From assembly GCA_009103225.1 (NCBI GenBank), contig RHPI01003422.1, positions 9,379 through 73,378 on the forward strand: a DNA stretch of 64,000 nucleotides, read 5' to 3'. Within the stretch, counting starts at the first letter, position 1. Each line of letters starts with the position of its first letter. The notes beneath the pieces were generated by a model. That model did no database searches, was not told the origin of the DNA, and saw only the letters and a list, made by a program, of their open reading frames with translations. A program made the translations under genes and the position numbers. Shown here in pieces: positions 24,203 to 36,144 of the stretch. The stretch comes from Chlorokybus atmophyticus. Its lineage: Eukaryota > Streptophyta > Chlorokybophyceae > Chlorokybales > Chlorokybaceae.

Positions 24203-26085
24203 ATGCAAACGAGGAGACAACAAAACTTACTATACTTTGGGCTTCGAGCACACATTTGCGATGATCAAAGACGATGGAGAGAGTGTAAGCTCATGATTGA
24301 TAGCGGTGCCAACAGCAACTTCATGAGTATTGATATCGCGCGGCGTTACGGTTGGCTTTCGTTATTACCAAGAGGTGAAGTGAAGCTCGCTGATGGAGAG
24401 CCACCCTCTGGAGGTGATGGCGCTGCGTTTATGACCAAAGAGTTGTGCGTTCGCATTGGAAAGATGAAGGAGAACATGCGATTTTGCTGCATCACCCTAC
24501 GGAACGGGTTTGACGGGATATTGGGACTACCGTGGCTATGGCAACATAATCCATCCATCAATTGGAGGAAGCGCGCGCTCACCATCGAACGAAATGGTGG
24601 AGAATCCATTCAAGCTGCGTCGGACGTCATCGAGGCGCGGCACGCACAATTTGGTGGTACGATAATTGCCCAGATCTGTTATATGCAATTGAGGAAGTTA
24701 TTGTCTTTACGAAGGCAAAGGCTGCATGGTTGTGCGTGGTGCGCGAAAACACTGCAAAGTCAGCACCAGAGCTGAGTGACGATGTTAAGACGGCTACGAT
24801 GGACCCCGAGGTGTGTAAACTTGTTAAAGAATACCAAGATATCATGGTGGACGGACTTCCATCTGGTCTTCCACCTCCACGGAGCGTAGACCACCATGTG
24901 GAGCTGATTGAGGGCGTGCACAAGCCACCGTATCGACCCGTATACAAGTTGTCACCTTTGGAGCTGGAAGAGGCCGAGAGGTAGGTAGCGGACTTGCTGA
25001 AAAGAGGCTACATCAGGCCTAGTAAGTCCCCCTATGGTGCACCTATTTTGTTTGTACGAAAGAAGAACGGAAGCTTGCGCATGTGCGTCGACTACCGAGC
25101 TCTCAACAACATCACAAAGAGGAATTGCTTTCCACTCCCACATATCGACGAGTTGCTGGAGCAATTGCAAGGTGCGCAGTACTTCACAACACTTGATCTT
25201 GCTGGAGGTTATCACCAAATCCGCATCGCCCCCGAGGATGTGGCGAAAACAGCTTTTAATACACGTTATGGGCACTACGAGTGGTTGGTCATGTCCTTCG
25301 GACTTACGAACGCACCGACAACATTTCAAATGCTTATGAACAGCGTTTTTGCTGACTTGATTGGTAAGGGAATCCTCGTGTACCTCGACGACATTTTTGT
25401 GTACGCGAAAACGAAGGAGCACGTGGAACTCCTATGGCGCGTGTTGCAGCGTTTGCGCGAACACAAGTTGTACGCCCAGCTACAAAAGTGCAAATTCTTG
25501 CTTCGAGAGGTGGAGTACCTAGGCCACATCGTGTCGCATGAAGGCATCAAGCCGGACCCCAACAAAGTGCAGGTGGTGCGCGAGTGGACTTCCTCAACCA
25601 ACGTAAATGAGGTGATGTTCTTTTTAGGCCTTGCGGGGTATTATCGCAAGTTTATCATGGGGTTTTCGCGCATAGCTGCTCCCTTGACTGCCCTACTCAA
25701 GAAGGGAAAGCCTCGGAGCTGGTCAGCAACAGAGGAACATGCATTTGCTACGTTAAAGAAGGCGCTGACGGAGGCACTAGTCCTGGCTCACCCCGACATG
25801 GAAAAGACATCTATTCTGGCTTGCCACACGTCCGACACAGCCGTAGGAGCTGTTTTGCAGCAAGACCATGGCAACGGCCTTCAACCAGTAGCATTCTTCA
25901 GCAAGAAGAAAGATGAGTGGTGCGGAGCTGAATTACCCCGTGCACGAGAAGGAACTCTTAGCGCAAGTCATGGCGCTACGACAATGGCGTTGTTTTTTGG
26001 AAGGCAAAAAGTTCGTGCTTGAGACAGATTACTCTCCACTGAGGTACTTACAAACACAACCTCATCTAAGTCGCAGACAAGCTCG
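24203..26085 (+). pseudogene. pol region: protease, RT and partial RNase H, frameshifted
   Basis: The protease has the active-site motif LMIDSGAN (24292-24315) and ILGLPWL. A frame change near 24650 leads to the RT frame, interrupted by TAG at 24982-24984. RT shows YGAPILFVRKKNG, the LDLAGGYHQI block, FGLTNAPTTF and the catalytic YLDD at 25381-25392. A further frame change near 25915 leads into RNase H (NYPVHEKELLA, LETDYSPLRYL), which is cut at 26085, where the sequence passes straight into the 3' LTR. Integrase and any chromodomain are absent. Confidence 0.9.
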
Positions 26086-26725
26086 ATGGCCGTTTTAGGC
26101 CTTATTTGTAAGGTACATGTTTTTTATGACTTGTGGCGGATATCGGCGAGTTATGAGTCTGCCGCGGATATCGACCGGGGCCCCAAGACCAGTCCGGAAG
26201 CTGCCAGAAAACGGAGGGCCAGTCGAGAAGGGCTCGACCAGATTTCTGGAAGGGCCTGGCGCCAAATAGTATAACTTGACCATATGAGCAGCAAATTAGG
26301 AGATCTTTAGTGCGTTGGAAAGGTCTAGAAGTGTACTACAAGATTCTGCAATTATATCTTAGCTTCTAGTTCCGTCTAGCGCTAGAATCGTCTAGACAGT
26401 AGCATGTGCAGACTGGTAGGTATAAAAGTGACATTGTACAATTTGCAATACAACCTTTAGCTCCCTAGTTTCTTGTGTGCAAGCTTGGTGGTGGCTAGAA
26501 GGGGTTGCTTGCGTGTGTCCACTGGTGTGTGCTTGCTTGTGTGACGATCCAAGGCGCTACACAAGTCGGTGTGTAGCTTCGAGCGCATGCGCGTGCGCAC
26601 GCGAGTGGCGGGGCGCGCGTGTGTGCTTGGCAGAGGGGGCAAGGTTCCGGTGTGAATACCGTGTCTTGGTGAGAGGGTTGTGGATTGGACCAACTCACAG
26701 GTGACAAGGCACGAGCACCGTCACA
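26086..26725 (+). repeat. 3' long terminal repeat, 5'-truncated (640 bp)
   Basis: Matches 22327-22965 of the 5' LTR and lacks its first 32 bp. Its end, CCGTCACA, abuts the right copy of TGTTA. The truncation and the internal deletion share one breakpoint. Confidence 0.95.
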
Positions 26726-26730
26726 TGTTA

Positions 26731-28000
26731 TGTAAACAATATATGTGTGTATATACACGTGTCAAGTTGTAGCATGCTAGTTTGCGTGTGTAAAGTAAAT
26801 GGCACATAAACATCATGACAACAGAGGTAATTGGGACAAATTTTGGGCGCTCAGAGCAATACTGGTTATAATTTAATTTATTAAACTACTTACGCATGTA
26901 TTTTTTGTGCACATCGTGATCAAGCTTTTATAATACCGCTCAAAAGCTGACCATGCTACATGTACATTTGAAAACCGATATTGGTGTATCAAATTCAACC
27001 AATGCTTATGACAACGTGCATCTGTCATGTAAAATTGTGGACAACATATTGTAATTAGTCGAATGCCGTCACAAGGTCTTGTGATGAATTATAAAATGAC
27101 CTGGTCAATCCGCATTCTCGCACATCATCCGCTTACGTATGCATGTTAATAAAAGTTGTGAGAGTAACCATCTCATGCACATGAATAGGGATTATGCGCG
27201 TATCCATTGCAAATTTCAAAGACTGAATGTAATGGCTACATTGCGATTAATATGCAGTATGCAATCAAATTTTGCAGCCTAGAAGTGATGTCATAACGAT
27301 TTCACGTACACATGATGTATATGTGTCAACGTGTATCACTTTGTATTAGCTTGTGTACAATGATTAATATGACATACACCGGCGAAACGAGATGGAAAAC
27401 CCAACGAGTCGCATGTGCAGAGCTGAAAATATATATCACCGCATACAAAAATACACAGTTTACGTAATATACATGTCGCATCACATACAGATAATGCCAT
27501 TGTCTCGTAAAATTCATGAAACATTTACAACATGCACAAACCATATCACGTCATGCATTGACACGTGTTAATAGTGGTATTTAATAGCAAGATATTTAAT
27601 ATACATGTTACGATGTTCAATTTAAGCTGACACATACATGGTTCACGGTATATGCGTAATCATACATTCAACTCATGTGTAAAAGCTACAAGACGTTCAT
27701 ATATGTATGATATATAATATGATGTGCGTTACAAGCAATCTGCGACAACAAACCATGTCATTCAGCCAAAGCAAGTAAACATGATATAAATATGACAAAC
27801 ATCATCTGCACGATGACAGGGATATTAGACCTTCGCTCACACAAGCATCACTCGGTGAACGGCCCTTTCAACCACCAATAGTCTATTGTTGATGCAGCAC
27901 AGAGCTCATAGCCAAACCTTGTACATTTGTCGAAATAGGGTGTTGTGCATTGGGGAATAGAGGTCACCCGCTGTACACTCCCATCGACCGTCCGTGACCG
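26731..28000. other. AT-rich intergenic DNA, no gene seen
   Basis: Low-GC sequence with scattered TATA and ACATG-rich stretches between the retrotransposon and NOP58. No exon-like frame is supported. Confidence 0.6.
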
Positions 28001-28006
28001 CTCTTT

Positions 28007-28014
28007 TAGGGTTT
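28007..28014 (-). promoter_or_regulatory. Telo-box upstream of NOP58
   Basis: TAGGGTTT on the + strand is AAACCCTA on the - strand, 121 bp before the NOP58 ATG. In land plants this motif is typical of promoters of ribosomal-protein and other translation-machinery genes. Confidence 0.6.
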
Positions 28015-28022
28015 GCTGACTG

Positions 28023-28075
28023 CGGCGGCGGGGGCGGCGGCGGCGGCGGCCGTGGTGGTGGCGGCCGAGGAGGAC
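28023..28075. repeat. GGC/CGG triplet-rich leader of NOP58
   Basis: A tract of GGC/CGG triplets lies between the telo-box and the start codon, probably in the 5' untranslated region. Confidence 0.7.
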
Positions 28076-28134
28076 AGAAGCGACGAGGAACAGGAAGACG
28101 TGGCGAGCTGCTTGGGCGAGGGCCTGTATGCGTC

Positions 28135-30266
28135 ATGCTGCTGCTGTTTGAAACCCCTGCGGGGTTCGCCTTGTTCAAGGTCCTCAATGAGGGCAAGGTG
28201 TCGGCGTCGGCCGACCTGGCGGCGGACTTTGAGGACCCGGACAAGGCGGCGAAGCTGGTGAAGCTGAAGGCCATGGAGGTGTTCAAGGACACAGCCGAAG
28301 CCCTCACCGCCGCTGCCGCGCTCGTTGAATCCAAGCTGCCCAAGAACCTCCGCAAGTTCCTCAAGAAGCACGCCTCCGACGACACCCTGGCCCTCGCCGA
28401 CCCCAAACTGGGCAACCTGGTAAGGCCCAACCAATATAACACATGCAATGCGCTCACTATCACCATAAGTAACCAATCTGTTCAATTGCCATCCTTCTCA
28501 TCTTGCATCGCGGCTCTGGTCATGCTATTGGTGCCAATGTCCCTGTCTGTGTTGTCTTTTCTGGCAGTTGGGTTGCTGTCCACTGCGGTATTGGTGGACG
28601 CCTCTAATGCACATATGCGTGCTTGCACAATCGGTCGCTCTCTGTTCATGTGCGTGTGCACGCGTGTATCTGCGTCTCATGGCTTCTTACACACTGGGGT
28701 CACTTTCGGTCGTGGGGAGTAGGCATCATCTACGGTGGGTCATTCATAATACCATCACCACTTGATGAATTAAGGCTTACACACAATGCTCGTCAATGCT
28801 GCAGGTGAAGGAGAAGTTGGGCATCCAATGCGTGCACAGCGCGGGGGTGATGGAGCTGATGCGAGGGGTGCGGTCTCAGCTGGAATCGCTGCTGTCGGGC
28901 TTGTTGGGTGGGGGTACGGCCAACATGGCGCTGGGTCTCTCGCACTCTCTGTCTCGCTACAAGCTTAAGTTCTCTTCGGACAAGGTGGACACGATGGTGG
29001 TGCAGGCCATCGGCCTCCTGGACGACCTGGACAAGGAGCTCAACACGTACGCCATGCGCACGCGCGAATGGTATGGGTGGCATTTCCCCGAGCTTGGCAA
29101 GATTGTGGCAGACAACATTCAGTACGCGAAGGCTGTACGCCTCATGCGCACGCGCGACCGTGCCGCAGATGTGGACTTTTCTGAGTCCGGCCTCGCCGAG
29201 GAGGTGGAGGCTCAACTCAAGGAGGCCGCGCAGGTGTCGATGGGGACGGAAGTCAGCGAGGAGGACATGTTGTCCATCCTCGCCTTGTGTGAGCAAGTAA
29301 TCTCTCTATCAGAGTACCGCACGCAGCTGTACGACTACCTCAAATCCCGCATGGCGGCGATAGCACCCAACTTGACTGTGTTGGTGGGTGAGCTCGTAGG
29401 CGCGCGCTTGATCGCACACGCGGGCTCGCTGTTGTCGTTGGCGAAGCAACCCGCCTCGACGGTGCAGATCCTCGGGGCGGAGAAGGCGTTGTTTCGCGCG
29501 CTGAAGACGAAGCACGAGACGCCCAAGTACGGGCTGATCTACCACGCGAGTCTCATCGGTCAGTCGGCACCAAAGCTCAAGGGCAAGATCTCGCGTGTAC
29601 TCGCGGCCAAGTGCGCCCTCTCCATACGCGTGGACGCCCTCGGGGACGCCCCCGACGCCTCTGTCGGCATTGAGAACCGCGCCAAGGTGGAGGCACGCCT
29701 TCGACAACTTGAGGGACGTGCACTCCCCAAACCTGCCGCAGGCAACATTGTTGTTACAAAGCCAACAACACCTCAGGTCAAGCTCGAGGCCGCGCCCAAG
29801 GCGTATAACCCCGCCACGGACGCCACCGTCGGCACTGACCCGGCCGCCGATAAGGTCAAGAAGGAGAAGAAGGACAAGAAGAAGAAGGCCAAGCAGGTGG
29901 AGGAGCCTGCTGAGGTCAAGGAGGAGGAGGAGGAGGAGGAGGAGGCTGCAGAGGAGCCACTGAAGAAAAAGAAGAAGAAGAAGCAAGCAGAGGAGGAGCC
30001 CGCTGCAGTTTCTGAGGTGTGTTGTGTGTTGCATTGCTCCATTTGGGTCTATTTGTGCCATTATACATAACCAGACAGGGTTTGACTCGCTTGTGGTTGT
30101 GTAGGAGGAGCCTGCGAAAAAAAAGAAGAAGGCCCGGTACTTTGAAGAGGATGGGGTGGCTGCGGAGGAGAATGGTGCCGCTGTGAAGAGCAAGAAGCAG
30201 AAAGTTGCCAACAACGGGGCCGAGGCAGCGCCCGAGAAGAAAAGGAAGAAAAAGGACAAGCAGTAG
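28135..30266 (+). CDS. NOP58: Nucleolar protein 58, box C/D snoRNP core protein
   Basis: NOP58 is a core protein of box C/D snoRNPs, which guide 2'-O-methylation of rRNA in the nucleolus. It works with NOP56, fibrillarin and the 15.5K protein. Three exons (28135-28419, 28805-30016, 30105-30266) give 1,659 nt, or 552 residues, all junctions in phase 0. The N-terminus [16 protein letters not shown] is the NOP5 N-terminal domain. The helical NOSIC region follows. The Nop domain lies at about 250-400, with [17 protein letters not shown] and [13 protein letters not shown]. The tail after about 440 is the usual Lys/Glu-rich region of the family, containing [13 protein letters not shown] and ending in KKDKQ. 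I chose the ATG at 28135 because the conserved N-terminus begins there. A longer Gly-rich frame upstream is probably leader. Confidence 0.97.
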
Positions 30267-31248
30267 TAGAAGTTGTAGTGCAGTGTGTAGAGTAGGCGAG
30301 GGAGGGTTTTTCCCTGTTGCTAGCTTGGTTGGTTGGTTGGTTGGTGTCACACAGCAGGTTGGGTTTGGGTGTCTTGCTGTGATGGAGAACAAGAGGCAAC
30401 TTCGTTGTTGCAGCGCCCATGCCGGCAGTTTCATTCCGTTGTTGGCCACGCGCACATTGCTTCTGTGTATGCATCGCATGCAGCACACAAGACAACGCGG
30501 ACATGCGATCATCAGCTTGTGCAGCAGTTTAGTTGTGTAACTTGCTGCCCACTACACCTGCTTATGAAAGCAGCGCACGAGGCATTTTCTGCATGTACAT
30601 CTGTACAATCGCAGGCTTTCCATGAAAACAGCACCTGCATGGGTTGCTTTGCAGCACTGTGCTCGCCTCTGCCATGGCTGGCTGCATGTTTTGGTAGATC
30701 CTTTCTCATAATACAATATTGGTTGTGATGACAATATCAGCGCCCCGCGAACAGCTTATTAATACACTTGCTAACTCCATGCACAAATTGTACAGTCACT
30801 GTTCGGAGTGATGTCGACGCCACTTTGCTTTCATAAACCGACATAAACCGACATCTTACACATTTGCATACTGTTCAGTTCATTTGGGGCTCATCACCGC
30901 GTAAACAGCCACAGTACGAACAGTGATGGAGACAGCTGCGGTGCATTGCTTCCCACACGCTGCATCCATCTGTCGGCTGCTGTGCAGAGTGATTGCAAGC
31001 AGATTGGTAGTCTGACCTACAATTAGACTCTTGGAAAGCACCAGCAGGCAACCTTTCACACCATTGACTTGATTGCTACCACGACAGGCCACTGCCAATG
31101 CACAATCTGATCAGAACAAACCATGAAGCAATGAACTGCAAGCATGTCAGTTAAAACAAACAGCAGCTTACTTGCAACGGACTGAACGTGTGCAGGTGGG
31201 TGTTGAAGCGGAGAAACGTGAAGTTTCAGTTGTGGATTGATGTGTCCT
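30267..31248. other. Intergenic region between convergent NOP58 and rsmE-like genes
   Basis: 3' flanks of two convergent genes. A TGTAA, the polyadenylation signal used by several green algae, occurs at 30536-30540, 270 bp after the NOP58 stop. It is a candidate only. No other gene is seen. Confidence 0.5.
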
Positions 31249-33202
31249 TCAGCAGGCCATTGTCACAGCCGCGAGAAGAGCGATTGCAGCCGTTTCAACC
31301 CGCAGCCTAAGCGGCCCCAACCCAGCCGCCAGCGCACCCGCCTCGTCCAAAGCCTCCTTTTCGGCTCTCGTAAAATCTACACAGCAACATAGCAAACATG
31401 AACAGTTCATGAACGACCCATGTCATACAGCAAAACACCACTTGCGACTTGAACAATAACCTACCACCTTCGGGACCAACTATGAGCAGGCCGCCCTCTT
31501 TCACAAACAGGCTGGACTCCCGCGTCACACGCCACTCGTCCATTATCTGCGCGAGAGGGCGGCCGCCGGCTACGGCTGCAATAGAAGGCGTCGTCTCAAC
31601 CTGCAACAATAATAAAAAGGAAAGAAATAAGGGATCAACATAATCAATTGCTCTCCACAGTGTGTGCGAATGCATGGATGTGTATGGGTCAATGTGCGCA
31701 CATGAGTGACTCCGCACGCGTGTATGTGCATACGCGGCTGTGTGCGCGCTCGCTTATGCATGAGTGCGTGCGTGTGGGTGCAAGCATGCGCACATGTGCA
31801 TAAAGAGAGCATAACTCTGGGGATTGATCACCTGTAGAAGCAAGCTTTGCAACGGCACGGGTTCGGTAATGTTCAACCCGTGCACCCGCAAACCTGTCCA
31901 CACAGACGTCCGTTACACCACATTTGAACTAGGTCACCGTCCCACTGACCCCCAGTTCAAGTGCGCACGAGTAACTAGGATGAGACCTACACAGCCACGC
32001 ACATTGTTTCGTGGCGGCGGAGGCGAGGCGCTCCCATCTGTCGAGGCGGCTGCCGATGTCCGGCGATCGCTCCGTCAGCAGCGGCGTAAGCGAGTACGCT
32101 CCCAGCTCCTGTGTTATAGTGCTGTTGAATTGTGTAACTTCCAGCACTTCCAGTACTCAACCAGACAGTAACGTGCGTAATGATGTGATGTTGGTTTCCG
32201 ACCGTAAAAATCAAATTTGACAATAACTTTTGGCGGGAGTTGTATGCTGGGGCTGTTCATGTACGTAGACAAAGACTGTGGCTCGACAACAATGTGCGTG
32301 CATGCGCACACACGCGTGTGTGTGCGTGTACGGGTGTAGGGAGGTGCCTGTGCCTGTGCTTGCGTGCAGAGGGTACAAATCAACCACACCTCGTATATGT
32401 GCATGCGTATGGCGCAGGTACCCTACCCTTGACAAATTAATGGTGCATGTGCATCACGCGTGAATGCAAGTGTACAACACTTCATGCATGCATGTGAGCG
32501 TACTTGTTCCAATCAGTACACACATAGTGCAACAACGCTTCTCCTCTCGTTTTGAAAACAGAATTGCGTTCAACTGTGAACATTACCCAAATGAAAGAGT
32601 CTTAACAACACTGACAAACAACAGCTTTGGGGAAAAAACGAATGGGTACTGAACTGTTGCTTTTTCAACCAGCCAGTCTGCTCGTCCGCCTTTGAGTGTG
32701 GCGCAAGCGACTGCCAGGCGCCAGCGTGGTCCCTGCCAGGGGGCGGCGACGGCGGCAACGGCGTCGTCCAGCACCACGTCCGCGCTGTCCTTACCGAGGC
32801 GGCCCAGTATGCCGGCGGCCAGCCCGCCCCGCCCGTCGCACAGCGCAACCCTCGCCCCGAACCCAAGCCTCAACGCCCGGGCGTGCCTCGCCTCCCCGGC
32901 CTCCAGCTCCACCACACTCTGCGTTAAGCAGCCACCACATTGATTACAACATTGACCGCAAGGACAAGGACAAGGCCATGGGTGGTGATCTGAACACCCA
33001 CCCCAGGGGCGGCGTTGGGCGGTAGGCTGGCGACGTGGAAGCGGGGCAGGGCGGCGGTGTCGTCGTCGCCGTCATGCGCGGCTGTTGCAAGAGGTCTGAT
33101 GCGGCGGCGGGGATGTGCTCTATTAGGCCATGGCCTAGAGGCGGTCCTCACCTCAGCCGCCGCCCAGCCGCCGCCGCGCAAGGTCGCCGCCGCCGCCTGC
33201 AT
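31249..33202 (-). CDS. RsmE-type 16S rRNA uracil-N3 methyltransferase, probably organellar
   Basis: RsmE methylates N3 of U1498 in bacterial 16S rRNA using S-adenosylmethionine. A nuclear copy with an N-terminal extension most likely serves plastid or mitochondrial ribosomes. Six exons (33202-33002, 32918-32655, 32108-32003, 31893-31832, 31600-31465, 31376-31249) total 897 nt, or 298 residues, and all phases fit. The first exon is Ala/Arg-rich and transit-peptide-like. Family features follow: EARHARALRLGFGARVALCDG (N-terminal PUA-like part), DWLVEKATELGAYSLTPLL, the glycine-rich SPOUT knot IVGPEGDFTRAEKEAL and the terminal GPLRLRVETAAIALLA. Length without the extension is near the bacterial 240-250. 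The target compartment is inferred. Confidence 0.92.
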
Positions 33203-34078
33203 GCATGCACAGTGACCCGTATATCCAGGGAATGCATCCTTGTTGTTCCTGCCAACTCGCAGCACCCCGGATGTAGGAACCGCAACGTTAATGACTGCAT
33301 GCAAGATGGGCTGGGGGCTGCAGCTGAGGAGGGCTTTCAGTCAGACTCGACTCGAGAGCATGATGACTCTTGAAGAACGTTGCAAACATGGCTGGATCTA
33401 CTGCACCACGTGAGCACGTTGTTTGGTCGCGACGACGGGGCGGGAGGGAGTGCGTCTGCTCCTCAAGGCAAGGCAGGTAGCTGGTGTGCTGCTGCCTCTC
33501 TCCGTTGGCACAGCAAGTTTCAGTATTGCTGTTGCTGGGCTGATGGGCGACGAGCAGCCTGAAGCTCGCTCATGTCTCATGAAGACAACTCATGCACCTA
33601 GCTAGCTTGTGTCTTGATGAGACCAACGCATGGTTGCCTGCCTGGCTGCATACGTTGGTGCATGGCAGACATGCAGGCAGGCGTCAGAGACATTGCCACC
33701 CCCCTCCTTGCCAGGTAATTGTGGCAAAGCTCACCTGGCCTTGCTGCCTTTCTCTTCCTGTCCTAGCGCACTAGTTGGCTTAGTCTCTTTGTTGTGAGGC
33801 AGGTTGCATTTTGGTTGGTTGTGCTGGGCTGTCCCGTCAGTGAAAGTCCCTTGCTATGTGCATGCAGTGGCTGCATGGTTATTTAAGGTGTATGGGCTCT
33901 TGGTGCAACCGTAGAACATTCAATGTTTCGCATGATCCGGAGGCTGCTTCCTCCATGCTGCCAACATCTGTGTCCTGATGTGCTTCCTAGCTGACATTAC
34001 GCTTTGCTCAAGCACAGGTGCCCCTCCACACGGCTGGCAGCTCAAGGATTCAAACTGTGCAGCTGTAGCCTAGCAGCA
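33203..34078. other. Intergenic region, no gene seen
   Basis: Divergent upstream region between the rsmE-like gene and the RING gene, with short GCATGCAG-type repeats. No exon is supported. Confidence 0.5.
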
Positions 34079-35388
34079 ATGGCTGCTTCCTTATCCCCCA
34101 ACAAGGTTGTGACTGTGTACTTCAGGTGCGCAGTCACGAAGGTGACCTTCAGCTTGGATGGCGGCAAAGTGTGGGGGGCGGAAACCCAGACATTGCCAAT
34201 CACCCTTAGAGCCAACTGCCTTGACTCTGTTGATGAGCTTGAGTCGAGTGGTGGCCAAAGTCAAGGGAGTTCTGCGCTCGTCTAGTGGCAACGGTGCAGT
34301 GGTGGAAGAGTTGCGCCCCATCAAACGCTTCTGGCGTTAAAAAGGAATGCAAGGAATATCTCCTGAAACGGGAGATCAACTACTTTATGCCCGAAGCGCA
34401 GGCGGTTGTGGTCGTCGCACGTATCTTTGTGAGCGTGCGTGTCCGCGCACACCCAACACCAAAGAGATACAATCTGAGCTGCCTGCGACAGCAATCATTC
34501 GCACGCTATAGACTGCCCTTTTTGTGACAGAAGGTGACCATGCACACGAACTGTTTGCAAGCAGGTATGTTACGAGCAGCCATCATGGTCACTGACCTTG
34601 CTCCAACCTGTATAGGTGTACCTTATGACGAGCAGCGCCTGGTGTTTTGTGGACAGCGACTCGAGGCAATCAGGCAAATAGAGCCACCATGGCGGTGCGA
34701 AGAGGTGGTTATACACCTTGTCTGACGCCAGATAGGTGGTGGAAGCGGTTTTCCCCCTGTCCCTTTCTAAGACGTGTCCAACACGGTCGCGTTGACTTGC
34801 ATCAAATGGGCGCAAACGGCTCCCCGCTGGCATACAGCTAAGCCATGGGCTGTGCATCGAAGGCTACTGTCGAAATCACAACTGCGAAGCACGCAACACG
34901 GTTGTCATCGTGAACATAGGATTCACCACAGTGGACATCATCATCGACACGGCTCGCAGAAGCTTCAGGTGCCCGATGTGCGATAGCAGAGTGCAGACTC
35001 GAACATGTGCATTGAATCACTGCGAATGGCGTTACACTGGAATGAAACTTGGTGGGAGTGACCAGCAGCCCATAGCTGTCAGCTGCATTGAATGGGTCTG
35101 CAGGACACCGCTATGAGCTTCAGTGACTCCAACCAGATTCAGGTCAAGTGGGTCAGGCTCTTGATTGAAGCGCGTGTTGCAGCTTACGTACTTACGCGGT
35201 ACTTTCATAACCAGCCTTAGGAGTGTCCCATCTGCACTGATGTGTTGGTTGATGACTGTGTCACGGATCCGACCTTTGGGACGCCATGCGGCCATCAGTT
35301 CCATGCTGCCTGCCTGGACATGTGGAGGAAAACAGGGAACATCAATGTGAACAACAACTCGTGCCCGTGCTGCCGCCAGCACTTGTGA
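34079..35388 (+). CDS. Probable RING E3 ubiquitin ligase with ubiquitin-like and Cys-rich domains
   Basis: Three recognisable blocks lie in order. A ubiquitin-like segment GVPYDEQRLVFCGQRLE (about 34615-34668) resembles the GIPPDQQRLIFAGKQLE part of ubiquitin. A Cys-rich domain follows at 34844-35060, with GLCIEGYCRNHNC, CPMCDSRVQTRTCALNHCEW. A C-terminal RING finger at 35221-35388 has CPIC, CGHQFHAAC and CPCCRQHL before TGA. RING domains recruit ubiquitin-charged E2 enzymes. The same three-part order is familiar to me from fungal and oomycete proteins. The proposed start MAASLSPNKVVTVYF (34079) and the exons between 34280 and 34840 are uncertain because frames change without obvious introns, so the copy may be partly decayed. 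The RING exon begins after CCTTAG at 35220. Confidence 0.6.
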
Positions 35389-35859
35389 GTAGTAGCGAGG
35401 CAGGGGAGTTGTAATCATCAATCCCTCAACACAGTGCTCTGCAACGACCTTAGGCGCAATGAGCACGGCAACCTTCTCGTCCACTGCAGGCTTGAGCATT
35501 GCACATATAGTGAATCGTGTCAACTGTTGAGGCGTTGTTGTGGGTGTGTGCGTGTAAGCATAAGGGGTGCACAAAGGCGAGGACCAAACTTTGAAGCATG
35601 GTGCATGAGGCGGCGTGGACACCACTGCTCTGCACTTGGTCAGCACCCCTCTTGGCCCAAATGAGTTGTACATGCTTGAATTGATGACAGTGGTAGTTAG
35701 TGTCGTGCTTAGTGAGTAGATAGGCTCAAATAGCCCGGTGATGTGATATGTAATGCATGCAGTATGCTGAGTTGGAGTGTGCTTTGCATGCGGTGTGCTT
35801 TGCATGCGTGCGATGCAGCTTGCATCTTTTGCACAGTGATCCCTTTATTTTGTTCGCTG

Positions 35860-35965
35860 CGACTTAATGTATGGCTAGTATACAGTTTGAGGGTTGTACA
35901 CTTCAACTTGATATGTACACAAGATGCATGCGCGCAACTGCGCTCATGCAACAGTGTGCGCACAT
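35860..35965 (-). repeat. 3'-flank repeat block, copy A
   Basis: On the - strand this block downstream of the 36.1-48.4 kb gene resembles blocks at about 53870-53950 and 54280-54350. Shared segments include TGAGCG(T/C)-ATGCATG, a TACATAT element and GAAGTGTACAACC. It shows that the duplication of the gene end also carried its 3' flank. Confidence 0.55.
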
Positions 35966-36144
35966 ATGGAAAAGTCAGACACCGCACGCAACACTCCTTG
36001 TACTACACTCATAAAGTAAAGCTGATACCTTACCATAATATCATACCATCACTACTACTCAGCTGCTTATATACACTTGTGACTTATTCACGCATAGGTG
36101 ATGAAAGCAAAACTGGTATGCAACAACCCAACATGATGCCTCTC

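Larger units (their letters stand above)
22295..26725 (+). mobile_element. Ty3/gypsy LTR retrotransposon, internally deleted
   Basis: The element has a full 5' LTR, primer-binding site, gag-like region with a zinc knuckle, protease, reverse transcriptase and the start of RNase H, then jumps directly into the 3' LTR. It is flanked by the 5-bp direct repeat TGTTA (22290-22294 and 26726-26730). The order protease, RT, RNase H is that of Ty3/gypsy elements. Integrase, the polypurine tract and the first 32 bp of the 3' LTR are missing. Several stop codons and frame changes interrupt gag and pol, so this copy cannot make its own proteins. Confidence 0.95.

Noticed and set aside
23048-26085. UAR-to-Gln genetic code (as in some ulvophyte algae) to explain in-frame TAA/TAG in the retrotransposon
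   Set aside because: The host genes use CAG/CAA for Gln and end in TAG (GapA, NOP58) or TAA (RPS7) at exactly the expected C-termini. The element also has frameshifts that a code change cannot explain.
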